A DNA stretch of 64,000 nucleotides. It comes from Lucinisca nassula. Lineage: Eukaryota; Mollusca; Bivalvia; Lucinida; Lucinidae. This document shows positions 13,501 through 27,800 of the stretch, piece after piece. Location: positions 148,426,082-148,490,081 of the forward strand of contig OY757015.1 of the NCBI GenBank assembly GCA_963580285.1, read 5' to 3'. The notes below the pieces were generated by a model. That model did no database searches and was not told the origin of the DNA. It saw only the letters and a list, made by a program, of their open reading frames with translations. The position numbers and the translations under genes are program-made. Numbering within the stretch: position 1 is the stretch's first letter; every line of letters starts with the position of its first letter.

Positions 13501-16500
13501 AAAGGTTATGTGACTGCTCCATAGCACCTGATCAAAGGGTGGTAAGCTACGTTTAACGTCCAACCGACATAAAGATATGATCTACGAACCGTCAATCTAA
13601 ATGCGACTTCAGCAAGGAACTCTTTTTTGATTTTTATTTGCCTTCACTGCAGCTGGTGTTGTGCCGTGTGGCGGCCGTAAAACGTCTCCCCGTACATCAA
13701 CCATAGTGTAGTTTATATTTTACTTTTGGTCCTTTGAGATCAGCGTGAATATTCTGAGAAATCAGAAATAAATTATTGGTTTAGACTCGTATTCTAGACA
13801 GGTTTTTAATTATTTGGACCCCATTTGATTTATATCAGTCTTTGAATTGACTGCCTATTCGAACTTCGCAAAATTGCAGGATGCTGCCTCTGGCTTTCTT
13901 TGCCGGATCCTTACAGGGTCACTGATGAGGCTTTATTAGCCGAAACTATGTAGTATGACCCATCTTCTTTCTTATGAATGTTTACATTGCTCTTAAAGGA
14001 ACTCTTTTTTGATTTTGATTTTTCAATGTTACTTTTTCGGTGATGAATTAGCCTGCACATATCGATAGCACGAAGAGTTCACCATGATATCATATCAGTG
14101 AGACTCATTGCGTTTTTTTTTCATATCTCAAAAACGGACATCGTTCTGATGACAGAAGAACCCTCTTGGAACGGTCAGTGAAGCGAATTCCACTGTGGTG
14201 GGGGTGAGCTTAAATCGATTTGATGTAGCTGCAATCCTTCCGTCGCGATTTAGACAAATAATTTGTTCTGTCTGCATGAAGGCCTTCCAACTCATCAGTG
14301 CAACATCTCCGAGAACCCAACAATCAAACAACCACATAGATGAAACAAAGGTGAGGACTCGACGGCAAGAAACCAATGAAATGTTGGAGCAAAAGAAAAC
14401 CAAAAGTTAGGCTCCGATGGGCCCGACCAGAGGCAGAGCATCAGGCACCAACCAACATTTATAAAATTAAATTCCCTCTAATTCTCAGTAAGCCTTTACG
14501 CTGGAACCGCCATAGAATCCGAGGCCTGACCCACCGGCGTGCAATGAAAGAGGGAAGCAAAGTTGTCAACCGCGATTGGGCTAACTACCATGCATGCAGT
14601 CTGTCGTATAACATTTATGTTGTAACCGATCCTTTTATATCGACGAATGATATAAAGCAATTGTAAATGCAATACCTGAGGATTGGAAAATTAAAAGCAT
14701 TAAATGCATGTACGGGGATGCCTTTTACAGCCACCATGCTGAATTCACAAATTCCACGTCGACGTCAATATATATTGACAGTCGACCAATAATAAAACTC
14801 TAAGGGGTCTTGCGGCACTAAATAGTGAATGACAAAAACCGATGGAGGCACGAACACAATTGCTCTGTCGTACATCAATGGTTTCGACGAGCATCTTTTA
14901 TCGCCATATCCTTAGCCGCTTGTCGCCTACTTCCGTTTGTGTTGTACACCTAGCCCTTGTTGGTCATTGAAAGAGCAAAGGTTACGTGACTGCTCCATAG
15001 CACCTGATCAAATGATGTTAAGCTATGTTTAACGTCCAACCAAATTAAGATATGATCGACGAACCGTCAATCTAAATGCGACTTCAGCAAAGTTGCTTCA
15101 ATGTTACCTTTTCGGTGATGAATTAGCCCGACATATATCGATAGCACGAAGAGATCACCATGATACCATATCCGTGAGACTCAGTGTGTTTGTTTTTTCA
15201 TATGTCAAAAACGGACATCGTTCTGATGACAGAAGAACCCTCTTGGAACGGTCATGAAAAGAATTCCACTGTGGCGGGGTGAGCTTAAATCGATTTGATG
15301 CAGCTGCAATCCTCGTCTTTACTTCCGTCGCGATTTAGACAAATAATTTGTTCAGTCCGCATGAAGGCCTCCTTACTCATCAGTGCAACATCTCCGAGAA
15401 CCCAAAAATCAAACAACCACAGAGAAACCGATCGAGGCACGAACACGAAGAATAATATAAAGCAATAATTGTAAATGCAATCCCTGAGGATTGGAAAAAT
15501 AAGAGCATTCAATGCATGTACGGGGATACCTTTTACAGTCACCATGCTGTGAGACTCATTGCGCAGTTTTTCATATCTCAAAAACGGCCATCGTTCTGAT
15601 GAAAATATTTGATATTTTTCTTATTTTGACTCCAAACATAGGTTTTGGGTAATGCTTTGAAAAGGCGGTTCTAACGAGTACCAAAAACATATGTCTTGGA
15701 GCAGAAATGAGGTAAATACGGTTCACCCCCGTAAACCCAAGTTTTCTGTATAAAGTGGGGTTTAGAGGGGTGTTCATTGCACGCACATGTTAACATGACG
15801 CCCTATGCAAAGAATTTTCAGCAAATTATTTACAAATTCATCAGCAAATTATTTACAAATTTATCAGCAAATTATTTGCAAGCAGCGCAAAGAAAGCTTG
15901 CCTCATCAGATTATCACATATATATTCAGATTCAATGAAAACGCACCACTAGTACTATACCTCCAATTCTAATGGATTCACAGTATTTCCAGCATTTGAT
16001 TATGTTTAATGAATTGTCACTAACTTATCCACAGACTCACTACATAATTGGATACAGAGATAAGGAGACTCGTATAAGTTCACACACCCGAAAAACACCA
16101 ATCACATATCATAATACCGGGTATGTCCACCATCAGCATCAAGTGTTGCTCGGTATCAACGCCTCATGCTACTGTTTAAACGCTGTATCTGGTTTGTGTG
16201 ATGTTGTCCCATTCTGTCTGTAGCGCCATGGCAAGCTGCTGACGGTTGATTTGCGGATGACATCGACTTTACACACGTTTTCCGAGCTGATCCCAAAGGT
16301 GCTCAATAGGGTGTAAATCCGTCGAAAACCCAGACGAAGAAGAACTTGCACGCCATTTTGATTGAAAAAGTCCATGATTAGCCTCGCAGAATGAGCACGT
16401 GCATTGTCCTGTTGGAAAAGCGTAAAAAACGGTACCATCTCAGGCTCTAAGATTTCATCGATGTACCAACGTGTCGTCAAATTGCTATTAACAACGATGG

Positions 16501-19500
16501 GTTGGCGCCATGAGATCCCTCCCCACACCATAACGCTACCACCACCCCAAAGTGACACCTGTTTAACACAACAGTCTCTTGAAGTCGCTCCCCACGTCGA
16601 CGCCATACTTTACGCCGCCTATCAAACATTTCGACACAAAAACGGGACTCGTCCGTGAACAGTACACCGCGCAAACGCCGTTTTGTCCATCGGATACGCT
16701 GTCGACACCAATTAAAGCGATTGATTCGATGTTCTGCCGTCAGAACGTTCCCCTATACGTCTTATGGCTGGACGTACACCGTTCCTGGAGACGCCAATGT
16801 ACAGTTAAGGCACTTACGCGTACGCTATGGATTCCCACTGTCTCCTGGGCAGTTTCCACAGACGTCCTGAATAGATCGCGTAAATGACTCAAATCCTGCT
16901 GACTTGTAGTAACACGTTCACGTTCAGGGCGTTGTCTATTGTCCACAGACCCCGTAGCGCTGTGCCTTTCAACCAATCGAGCAATCGTAGTGTGCATACG
17001 ATCTGCATATTTGCGGTATGAAAGTCCAGCTTCAACCATACCGAGGGAACGATTGCGTTACTTAGACTTGTTCTTATGAAATATATTGCTGGCTTTTTAA
17101 CGTAAAGAATACGGACCTTATAATGGCAGTAAAGAAAGTGCCAAAAATATCGTGATAACGAAAATGTTGCAATTTGTTCATTTTGCACGTGCATATGCAC
17201 ATCATTAAAATCACGCGGTATTCGAGTCAAACAAACTCATGTTTCGGTGACAACTTTACAATACCGTATTTATCAGTTGAAAAAGTCATTTTGACCTTAA
17301 ACCAAAGAAATAAAAATTCTAAAAGTAGTGCGTTTTCATTGAATCTGAGTATATGTTTAATGTCTAAAATAGGGCATTTGTAAACAAGTAGGAATCTCAT
17401 CAGAAGCCGCAGATCGCGGCGTTTGGCTTGATTTGTGAAAATTTCGGGGTAAAATTACAGGTAATAAAATAGACCTAACGCGGTTCCGGCGTGCAGGCTT
17501 GCTGGGAGTTGGAGAGATCTAATTCAATATACTGTTGGTTGGTGCCTGGTGCTCTGTCTCTGGTCGGGCACTTCGGAGTCTAACTGTTGGTTTTCTTTTG
17601 CTCCAGCATTGCGGTGGTTTCTTGCTGTCGAGTCCTCACCGTTGTTTCGTCTGATTTTCGTTTGATTTTTTTGTGTTCACGGAGATGTTGCACTGATGAG
17701 TTGGGAGGCCTTCATGCGGACTGAACAGTTGTGTTGTCTAAATCGCGACGGAAGTAAGGGCGAACATTGTGGCCACGTAAAATCGATTTAAGCCCCCCAG
17801 TGGAATTCGATCTGCTGACCGTTTCAAGGCGGTTCTTCTGTCGCGGTTTATTTTTGTTATGATTTGTCTTTGGGTGTTTGTGTCGCTTATATTATTTTGG
17901 ATAGCCTATTGGCCATTTTGAGGGAAAGTAACTGTCCTTTTGGCTTTCCGCTATTGATATTTCCATTAGGGTCTGCTGTTTCATGTCTGTGGTTCTTTTC
18001 CTTTGGTGTCTCTGATGGGAGCTGTGGGTTAATTGTATCGATTCTGGATGATTGCCTCCACCTCTATCTCACACTCATTATATTCTAAATGAACCTAATC
18101 AAGGCTGTTAGAAATAAACATTTTATGGGAAGCGATCTGCAGTTTAAAGGGGACAGGAAATGGATATGAAATTTTCAGCAATAGATAAAGATCAATGTCT
18201 GTAACTATTTGCTGAAACCTCCATATTTTTGGTAGTCTAGAAATGCTTTTATCAGCGTGTAAAGCTGTCAGTATTTATTGCTGCTGCTTCTGAGCAGGAA
18301 TATTCTGACAGGTCTCTCTGATAAATTTTAACTCAAGATGTGTTCTGATATCATTTTAGACAATCGCTAATACAACTAACATGAATATTGTATTTACATG
18401 TCAGAATTTATCAGAATTAAAATCATTTAAATTAAACTACAATGAACATTATGAGGAAGAACTTGATGTGTGAATAAGTGCTTGATGTTACTACTAATTT
18501 CAATATTCATTAGACTTTGGAGTGGACATGATACTCAATAACTGTCAAACCCCAACCAATTTCAAAGCTGTTGCTGTATCCTTTGAACTTAAGATTATGA
18601 TGTCATAAACTGACGAGGATTGAAAAGTATTTGACCAGATATGACACAACAAGTGTGCAGGTATCCAATCAGATACAATTTCCACATTTCAGTAAATAGC
18701 ACCTGTCCAATAAGAGATAATCTATCACATGTCAGTCATCTGTGACAAGTCTAGAGTACAACGAAATTGGTGAAGTTTGATGTACCTTTCTAGTGCACTG
18801 ACCTCTGAAATTACATCAGAATGTACCCCTTTGATCTGCTGCATTTGACTGAAAGTCCAATGGATATTGAAATTGGTAGTAGATATTCAGTCAAATATGT
18901 TTTTTAGCTTAACCCTGACAAAATAAAGATTAAAAGTAAGTATATCATAAACTACACAATAAGTGATGATTATTTATCAAAAAATACTGATCATTGACCG
19001 ATGATCCCAAAAGCTACTTATAAAACCATTGAACAACTAAACAAACGGCATTATTAACCGACATATGTAGAACACAATGCCTTATCAGTGTCACGGTTTG
19101 TTTTTAGTATGGACATCGGCATAAAACTCGGTGTAATAGGTATTAATCACTATACAGCTAGTGCCCAGAAGGATACTTTTAAAGCCAAACTTTGAATATC
19201 AATGTGTGTGTACAAGACTTTAACCGATATATTGATATATAAATTTTGAAAGACAATCAAAATTTATGCATGTAACTACTAATCATAACTAAAAAACATG
19301 CATCGTGTTTACCTTATTCTTCACTTTATCTTAGCCCTTAAGATGCAATGGTTCATCTGGTTCGTTGTCTTCTGGTTACTTTGGAAGTCATTGTCACAAT
19401 AAGCGTGGACTAGGAGCAATCTGATCAGAATCCACACTACGCCTGTACACAAAAATGTGTTTGAATAGTTTGCAGAGAACAAAACAGACATTTTTTTTGT

Positions 19501-22500
19501 GCGCAGTTATTTTCTTTTGGAATCTTAAGGGTAAGTGATCCTCTGTCAGTTCAGTTATTAAAGGATATTTTTATCTCTTCAGAAATATGTTGTGGGTATT
19601 TGTGAAAATTATTTCTTGGTGATTCCAACAAAAAGCCACAACACAGCATAAAAATAATCTTACAATTATTCTGGTTACTCTCTCTCATCTGAAACTATGC
19701 GACAGACTATTGACCTGTATTTTTTTTGGTTACCTCACCTATTGGTATGAGTTTCCTATTTCATAATGAACAACTAGTCCGAGTTTCAAGTAAATATGTT
19801 CAGTAATGACAGAGATATAACAAAATGTCCAAGTTTTTGCACGACGACGACGACGCAAAAATTCAAAGTCGAAAAAGGGGGATAACTGTGCCAAAAATAC
19901 TTTGAGGTTTACCTCACCTATTGGTATGAGTTCCTCTTGTCATAATGAACAACTAATCCGAGTTCAAGTAAATATGTTCAGTAATGACAGAGATATTACA
20001 AAATGTCAAAGTTTTTGCACGACGACAACGCAAAAATTCTAAGTCGAAAAAGGGGCATAACTGTGCCAAAACCTTTTGAGGGTTACCGCACCTATTGGTA
20101 TGAGTTCCCCTTTTCTTAATGAGCAACAAGTTCGAGTTTTAGTAATGACAGAGATATTACAAAATGTCAAAGTTTTTGCACGACGACGACGCAGACGATG
20201 CCATGCCAATACCTCGTCGTTTTCTTCGGAAACAGCCGAACTAAAAATGACAATGTCCAAGGGTTATGTTCGTGCTTCACAAACACATGTCGTTTATTAT
20301 TATTATGTTTATTAATACTATTATTCGACAATACCTACAATTAGACATGTACGCCCAGCGAAGACTCAAATCAGCCTGCGCATCTATACAGTCTAATCAG
20401 CGACTTCTCTTGCTGCATGAAGGAGCATTGGACCCATTAGCTATCCTTAGAGCACATAACGAAGACTCTGATCAGACTGCGCGGATGCGCAGGCTGATCT
20501 GAGTCTTTGTTGGGCGCATATGTCATATTGTAATATGAGCCAGCGCACGACAAAACCTACAATAAGAGATGTGCGTCCAGCGAAGAATCAGATCAGCCTG
20601 CGCATCCATATAGTCTAACAAGAGACTTCTCTTGCTGCATGAAGGAGCATTTGGCCCTTTGCTATCCTTAGAGCGCACAGCGAAGACGCGGATGCGCAGG
20701 ATGATCTGAGTCTTCGCTGGGAGCACATGTCTTATTGTAGGTTTTGTCGTGCACTGGCTCTATTATTATTGTTGTTATTAGGCACATCCCTTTTAACAAT
20801 CGAAATTGAAAACAAAAACTGATATCTCAACTTATTAAGGAGAAAATTAGGAGTACATTGTGGTGTTTATGGTATAACATAGACTATGATTACTCACTAG
20901 ACCTGCATCTAAATGTGGCTAATGATTACTGTATTTATACATACAATGAAAGTTAGAAGCTTTTCAAACATTAAGAGAAAGAAGAATTAGCGTTCAGCTG
21001 AACAAGTAAATCGATGTCATCATCACGAAAACACGCCTATAGAAATACATTGGAAATGTTACCACCAAAATATGCAAATTTTCAGATGAAAAGTTTCGAT
21101 ATTTTCCTTATGTCTGCTCAAAACATAGATTGTGGATATTCGTTAGAACCGCCCCGTCGAGGCGGTTCTAACGAGTACCAACAATCTATGTTTTTGAGCA
21201 GAATTAAGAAACATAATGAATACCCCTGCAAACCCCAGTTTTACAATATAAACGTGGGGTTTGAAGGGGTCAAATTTATATAGTCGTGTTTTGTGATGTC
21301 ATATAATTTGCATACTATGCCAAGTTTCAGGGTTCTAGCTTGTATGGTTCTTGAGAAATCTTTGACGAAACAATAATGATTATATCGGGACGGACGGACG
21401 GACGGGACGGGTTTTCGAGTGCTTACTTGTTGGATTGATTGTAAGTACATCAAGCACTTGATGGGTAATTTCGCTTGTTGTGTATACCCAACAGTAATTA
21501 AGGTCGATCTAATTGTGGAGTGTGGTAGGGTAGTGTGCCTAGATTTATTGGGTAACTACCGTACAATACCTCTTGTCCATTAAATGGTCAAACTGTCCAC
21601 GATTTTATTGGTCTGCTCATATATTTCATTGAGTCTTGCCATATATTTTGTTTGGTTGTCAAAATTTTGTTGGTTTGTCCAAAATTTTGTTGGGTTGTCT
21701 AAAATATTTTTTTGTTGGTTAGTTTTTTGTACAACAGGCTTTTATTTTGGTATTATTCTAGGATTATTATGTTTGGTTTCTTTTTTGTTGGACATTTCTC
21801 TTGTTGGGTTGTTTTGGCTTATTTTTTTACCCAATTAAGTTGGACAGAGTACCAAAAAATACCCAATTAAACCATGGACAGTGTGCCCAATTTGTAGCCA
21901 TTTGTGGGTATCCGACAAACAGACGGACGTACTGACAGACAAACAGACAGACAACACTATGGAGGAACAGAGGTAAATCAATATACTCGCACTTTTTCAA
22001 GGCCGGGGTATGATAAAACGAGGGTGTTTACCTTTTATCGTGTAGGATTTAATATGGCGTTCTGTCGAGATATACAGTCGAAATTTCGAGATAGTAAGTC
22101 CAAATTTCGAGTTACATTCCCATTATTAAGTCGAATTTTCGAGATACTAAGTCGAAGTCGAAATTTCGAGTTCATAAGACAAAAATTTCGAGATAGTCGA
22201 AATTATGAGTTATTTTGTCGAAAATGTGGGATAATAAGGCGATATTTCGAGTTATTTAATCGACATTTCAAGTTTCGAGATACTAAGTCGAAATTTCGAG
22301 TTATTAAGACGAAAGTTCAAGATGAGTGAGTGTTTGAGTTTTACGTATCACCAACAACTAAGGTCATACGGGGACGGGACCTTGGTTTCAAGACTCTTCC
22401 GAAAGTCTCGGGAAGCCCGGGATCGATCCTGCAACCACTGTAGCATAACTACACTACACCATGACGGCTTCTGAAAGTTCGATATAATAAGTCGAAATTG

Positions 22501-24781
22501 CAAGATACTAAGTCGACATTTCGAGTTATTTAGTCGAAATGCGGAGATTCTAGGTCGAAATTTCGAGATACCTATCACAAGAAATAGAAGTATACCTGAA
22601 CCTGATGAACATCAAATAACTAAACCCTAATGGAAACATCACTAGTGATGTTGAACATGAAATAACTAAACCCTAATGGAAACATCACTAGTGATGTTGA
22701 ACTTGAAATAACTAAACCCTAATGGAAACATCACTAATGATGTTTCCATTAGGGTTTAGTTATTTCATGTTCGTGCTTCTTTCCCTTTGGTATCTTTAAT
22801 GGTAGGTGTTGGGTAGTTGTATCGATTTCTGATCATTAAAACATTTGGATCATGGTTAAGTGACTCCTCAGTCTTTTTGTCAGCTTATTCGTTGCAAAAA
22901 AATGTCAATATGATACGGGAGCCAACAAAATAAAATCGGGTGTATTTTTGAAATTCCAAGATGTTTTTGGATATATTGTTATATTTGAGCATTTTGGATG
23001 ATGTTTAGTAAATCAGAATCAGAATCAGAGAGTACGTGTAAATCAGAAAATATGATCGCTTGTTAGACTTTGGAAATATTAACAAAATCTAAAGTAAGAT
23101 CTTTGGCTTTGGCTGTGTAAAAAGACATCATCTGGCAGGCGAAAGGTTTGGTGCGTGTCTTTAGAAACACAACCGCTTTTATCTCCTTCTTTGGGCCCAT
23201 TGGTAAAGACTTAATGGTAATCATTGAAACGTGTCTGCAATTAATTGTGGAAATGTTACAAAATCCAAAGCTATATATATATATATATATATATATATAG
23301 CTTTGGCTTCGGCTAAGAAAACGGACGAGCCGGGTCTGGTGCGTATCTTTAGAAACACACGCAATACAACTTTTATCTCGTTCTACGGAACCATCAGTAA
23401 ATACTTCCTAGTAACCGTTATAACGTAACTGCAATACATTTTGGAAATGTAAACAAAATTCAACATTAGTTTCGACTGTAAAAACAGCCCAAAACCTCTG
23501 GAACGTGCAGTGTTTGGTGCGTATCCATCACGAAAACACGCCTATATAATTCTGACCCTTTTGAACCCCACTTCTATATAGTACAACTGGGGTAAACCTT
23601 ATTTTTCTTATTGCTGCTCTAAAATATAGATTGTCGAGGCGGTTCTCACGAGTACCCACAATCTATATTTTGAGCAGAAATAAGAAAAATATCACACGTT
23701 TTCATCTAATAATTTTAATTGTTCCGGCGATAAAGATTACAATGCATTTGTATAGGCGTACTTTCGTAATGTTTAGAAACATATATACAACCCATGTTTT
23801 CCCTACTTTGGAGCCATCCGTAAATACTTGCTCATAATTATTGTAACATGACTGCAAATCATTTGATTCGGAATTTATGTAAGTTGAACAAAATATTTGG
23901 CTATATATACACCAAGATGGAATTTCGGTGGTTTCATATTTTTAAATAATTTGGATTTTCTAGCAGCGTTAATATACGTAGTCCAAAAGGCGTAATTGCT
24001 ATCTGTTTTGCATCATACTTATCCACAAATTCAGGTGGAAATGAAATTTTTAATGCCGGATTAGATGGATAAGAGCGAGTCTGATGGCGTATTCATTACG
24101 ATAACACACCCGTGTGACACAGTGTATTTTTCATATCTCCAAAATGACTACTTTTCTGTTGAAAATCTGTGATAATTTACTTATTTTTACTGCAAACATA
24201 GGTTGTAGGTGCTCGTTAGAACCGCCTCATTGAGGCGGTTCTAACGAGTACCCACAACCTATGTCTCAGAGCAGAACGAAGAAGAATAATGTATACTCCC
24301 CTAAACCCCAGTTTTCTCTATACAAAGTCGGGTTTAGGGGGGTGTTCATTTTACGGACTTGTTCACGTGATATGAAGTGCAAGTCTTTCTTAGCATATAT
24401 TTATTATTTATTATACCAAATTTATATAGCACCTTTATCATATGTACATGTACATACGCTCAAACAGGCCCCGATAGCTCAGTTGGTAGAGTGTCCGCTC
24501 CGGGGAACGTTAGGTCACGGGTTCGATCCCGGGCCGCGACATACCAAAGTCGTTAAGAATGGTACTAGCTGCTCCTCACTTGGCACTCAGATTTACGGGG
24601 TAGAGCTAGGACTGGTCGACCCAGTGTCAGGATAATGTGATTAGGTGTGGTATCATGTAATGTGTCTGGGACATGATACTTCAGTGAGGCAGCTCTATAA
24701 AAGTGAGCATTGAGTTCCCTGTCGCAACCAGACACCGTCGTGATATGACTGAAAAATTGTTGAAAGCGTCGTTAAACCCGA

Positions 24782-24877
<96 letters not shown>

Positions 24878-27800
24878 GTGCTTAACATAAAAGTCATGTT
24901 AAGTGTACCCAAACACATAAGAATAATCTAGCATAGAGTCATACATGCTCAACAGCTTCCACATAAAGGCTTGGAATGGGATAAGCACGAAATAAACGTG
25001 AAGGCAAAGATCAGGAATCGATACAATTAACTCACGCTCCCTTCAGAGACACAAAAGGAAAAGAAACACAAACATGAAACAACTAGACCTTAAATGAAAC
25101 ATCAATATCGGAAAGCCAAAATAACAGTTACTTTCCCACAAACAAGAAGATGTAAGCGATACACACACTCAAAGACAAACCATAACAATAATAAACCGCG
25201 ACAGAAGAACCGCCTTGGAAAGGTCAGTGAAAAGTATATTACTGGGGGCTGGGGTGGTGGGGGTGGTGCTTAAATCGATTTTATGCTCCCGGAGCCAGAC
25301 GGTTGACACGTGGCAGGGTAGCGGTCGCCCGACCAAGGTCGTAGTTATAGGCTCCGGGTAAGTTGAGTTTTTAATTCTATATTTCGAGAACACTAGGACC
25401 AGCTGTTTCTTTCGTTAGCGCTGGATAAGGTGTTCTTCATACACTGAAAATATCCGCCTTTGTCCGGGTCAAGCACGAGTCCTTAACGTAATTGCTATTC
25501 GTTGTTCTTAATTTTTGTTCTACTTTATTAATGCTCATATTAATATCTGATATCGTGACTTTTAGTATTGTTATTTGTTTAAAAACAACAAGAAAACAAA
25601 AACGCATAGACACACAAAACTGATTTACTCCTAAACGTCATTACTGTGTTCATTGCGCTTGATAGAAACCTCCGTGGTGAAGTGGTTATACTACTTGCCG
25701 TGTTAACCAGGGGTCGCAAGATCGATCCCGGGCTTCTCCAGACTTTCGGATGAGTCTTGAAACCGAGGTCCCGTCTCCGTATGACCTTAGCTGTTGGTGA
25801 GACGTAAAACTCAAAACACCCACTCATTGCGCTTGCCTCCATTTTCTCATCCAAGCCATGGAGATACTTAACAGCTTGCCGGTTCCGCACCGCACTTAGG
25901 GCAAACGGAGCATTTACCGGCTCTTCTCGGTAAGGTGAAAAGCGCTTATAAATCTATCAGCAGCTTAAACAGCAGTTGTTAGTTAACCATGCTCATGTCC
26001 GCAACTAGGTTGTGCCTAAAAATCATATTTACACTAGACTACTAGCATATAACGTCGTGACGTCGTCCGTGACAGCGTTGGTCAACGTCATAGACCATGA
26101 AGGCTAGTTTCAACCTTTCATATGAAATACACACTAGTATGAATGTTCTCTTTTACATCTTTTTAATACAGAGCTTGGCACAAAGACAATCCTGAATACA
26201 GCGTGAAAGCAGCGACTGAGGTTATTTTGTATACTCCTCCGGTAATTGACAGCTTTGCTACAGGAGTCATCAGAAACTCAAGTAACAAGGTGAGAATGGA
26301 CAGGTTATGCTTTAACAAGAGCACATCACTTAAAAATTCCATGTAATGAACACCCCGTGTACCCCCACTTTATTTACAGAAAAAAATGTGTATAAAAGGG
26401 TGAAAACATTATTTTCCCTACATTTGCTCGGAAATGTAGATTGAGAGACTCATAAGAGCCGCCAACACACAATCTATCTAAGGAGCGGAAATAAGGAAAA
26501 TATGGTAAAAAATATCTACAGAATCCTGTTCTACAGACTCTGGTTTAAAAGGTACCATTATAGCACAAGGAAGTTACAAATGTATTTGTATAATGAAAGC
26601 GGGCGCCCTCCGAGCACTCACCTTGTTGGCTACAGAACGTAGGAAACAAGGTGATCGCCCGGCGATAGCCCGCATTGTTGATTGCACATCCAGAGTGATG
26701 ACAAATCTACAGGAATACCTAGGCGGAGACCAGCTCTTAGACTCAAATCAGCCTGTTATGAAGCCAGCGGGTATGATTTTCACTTAAACTTCGGATGGTA
26801 ATGATGTTGAAAAAAGCGCATGTGATCATAACGATAACAAATCAATTTGTTAAAGCGGCGTTTTTCATATCTCTAGAAGAAGCATTTTAAATACAGTAAA
26901 AATCCTATATTAACCCTTATCTTGCTGAATATTCATTTAAGCCACACCCATTTCTGTCTGTCAACCAATCAAATTGCTTGATGTAAATTATTGCTAAAAA
27001 TTCATAAACTGAATGCCAAACAGTGTAGATCCTGATCAGGTGGCTTCTTCAGAAGCCACCTGATCTGGATCTACATTGTTTGCAAATATAGGGGTTGTCG
27101 TGAACAGCAAGATAAGGGTTAAGACTACCTTTGGAACTATTCAAAAGTGATCTTAAAGACCACTTTTGAACAGTTCCAAAGGTGGTCTCTGTCCAAAGGA
27201 CACTGTATGCAGAGAATAACTGCAGCCTACCAAATAAGCTTTTTAAAGCAGAACTAGTCTTAATTTTAGGTTGTCTTAAAAGCGGAAATGCACTGTATTT
27301 TCTTGTTCAAGGCATAGATTATGGAGTTCGCTAGAACTGTCTCATAGAGGCGGTGCTAACGAGTACCTACATTTTGGCAAAAATAACCCCTGCACACCCA
27401 TTTTTATACATAAAGATGGGTATTCATTACACGTACATTTTTGCTGATGTGTCTCCTGATGCTTGTAATAAACAAACATTATTGTAATAAAGTTTCCAAA
27501 TAATGATTTGAAACATAAAATCCTGCCTCAATTATTACCCTTATTTGTATTAAAAATCTTCAGCTTCTGATAAAAACTGTTATCCTGGAGGTGTGTTCTT
27601 AAGGCACACGTCTTAGTAAAGTAGCTGGCAACAAAATAAATCAAAGTGCTGACAGCACTAGCTGAAAATGGACCAAAATTCGTATTTAACCATCAGACGA
27701 ACACATTGAAGCTTTCAACTATCTTTGGAAGTTCAATTACATGTAAAAGATGTTCGGTTTCTTTTTAAGTTTTGCAAAACTTTGAGTGTACCTCAAGCAA

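Larger units (their letters stand above)
12320..14158. repeat. Segmental tandem duplication, unit 1 (with two insertions)
   Basis: Runs from a CCCTCTGGAACGGTCAGTG copy to the GACATCGTTCTGATGACAGA junction at about 14158. Unit 2 (14159-15235) has the same order but is about 760 bp shorter; the difference is accounted for by a MITE (12918-13282) and a hammerhead retroelement (13613-14024) found only in unit 1. Confidence 0.75.

Noticed and set aside
24681..24885. Cys-Val or Thr-His repeat ORFs
   Set aside because: Translations of the (CA)n microsatellite.
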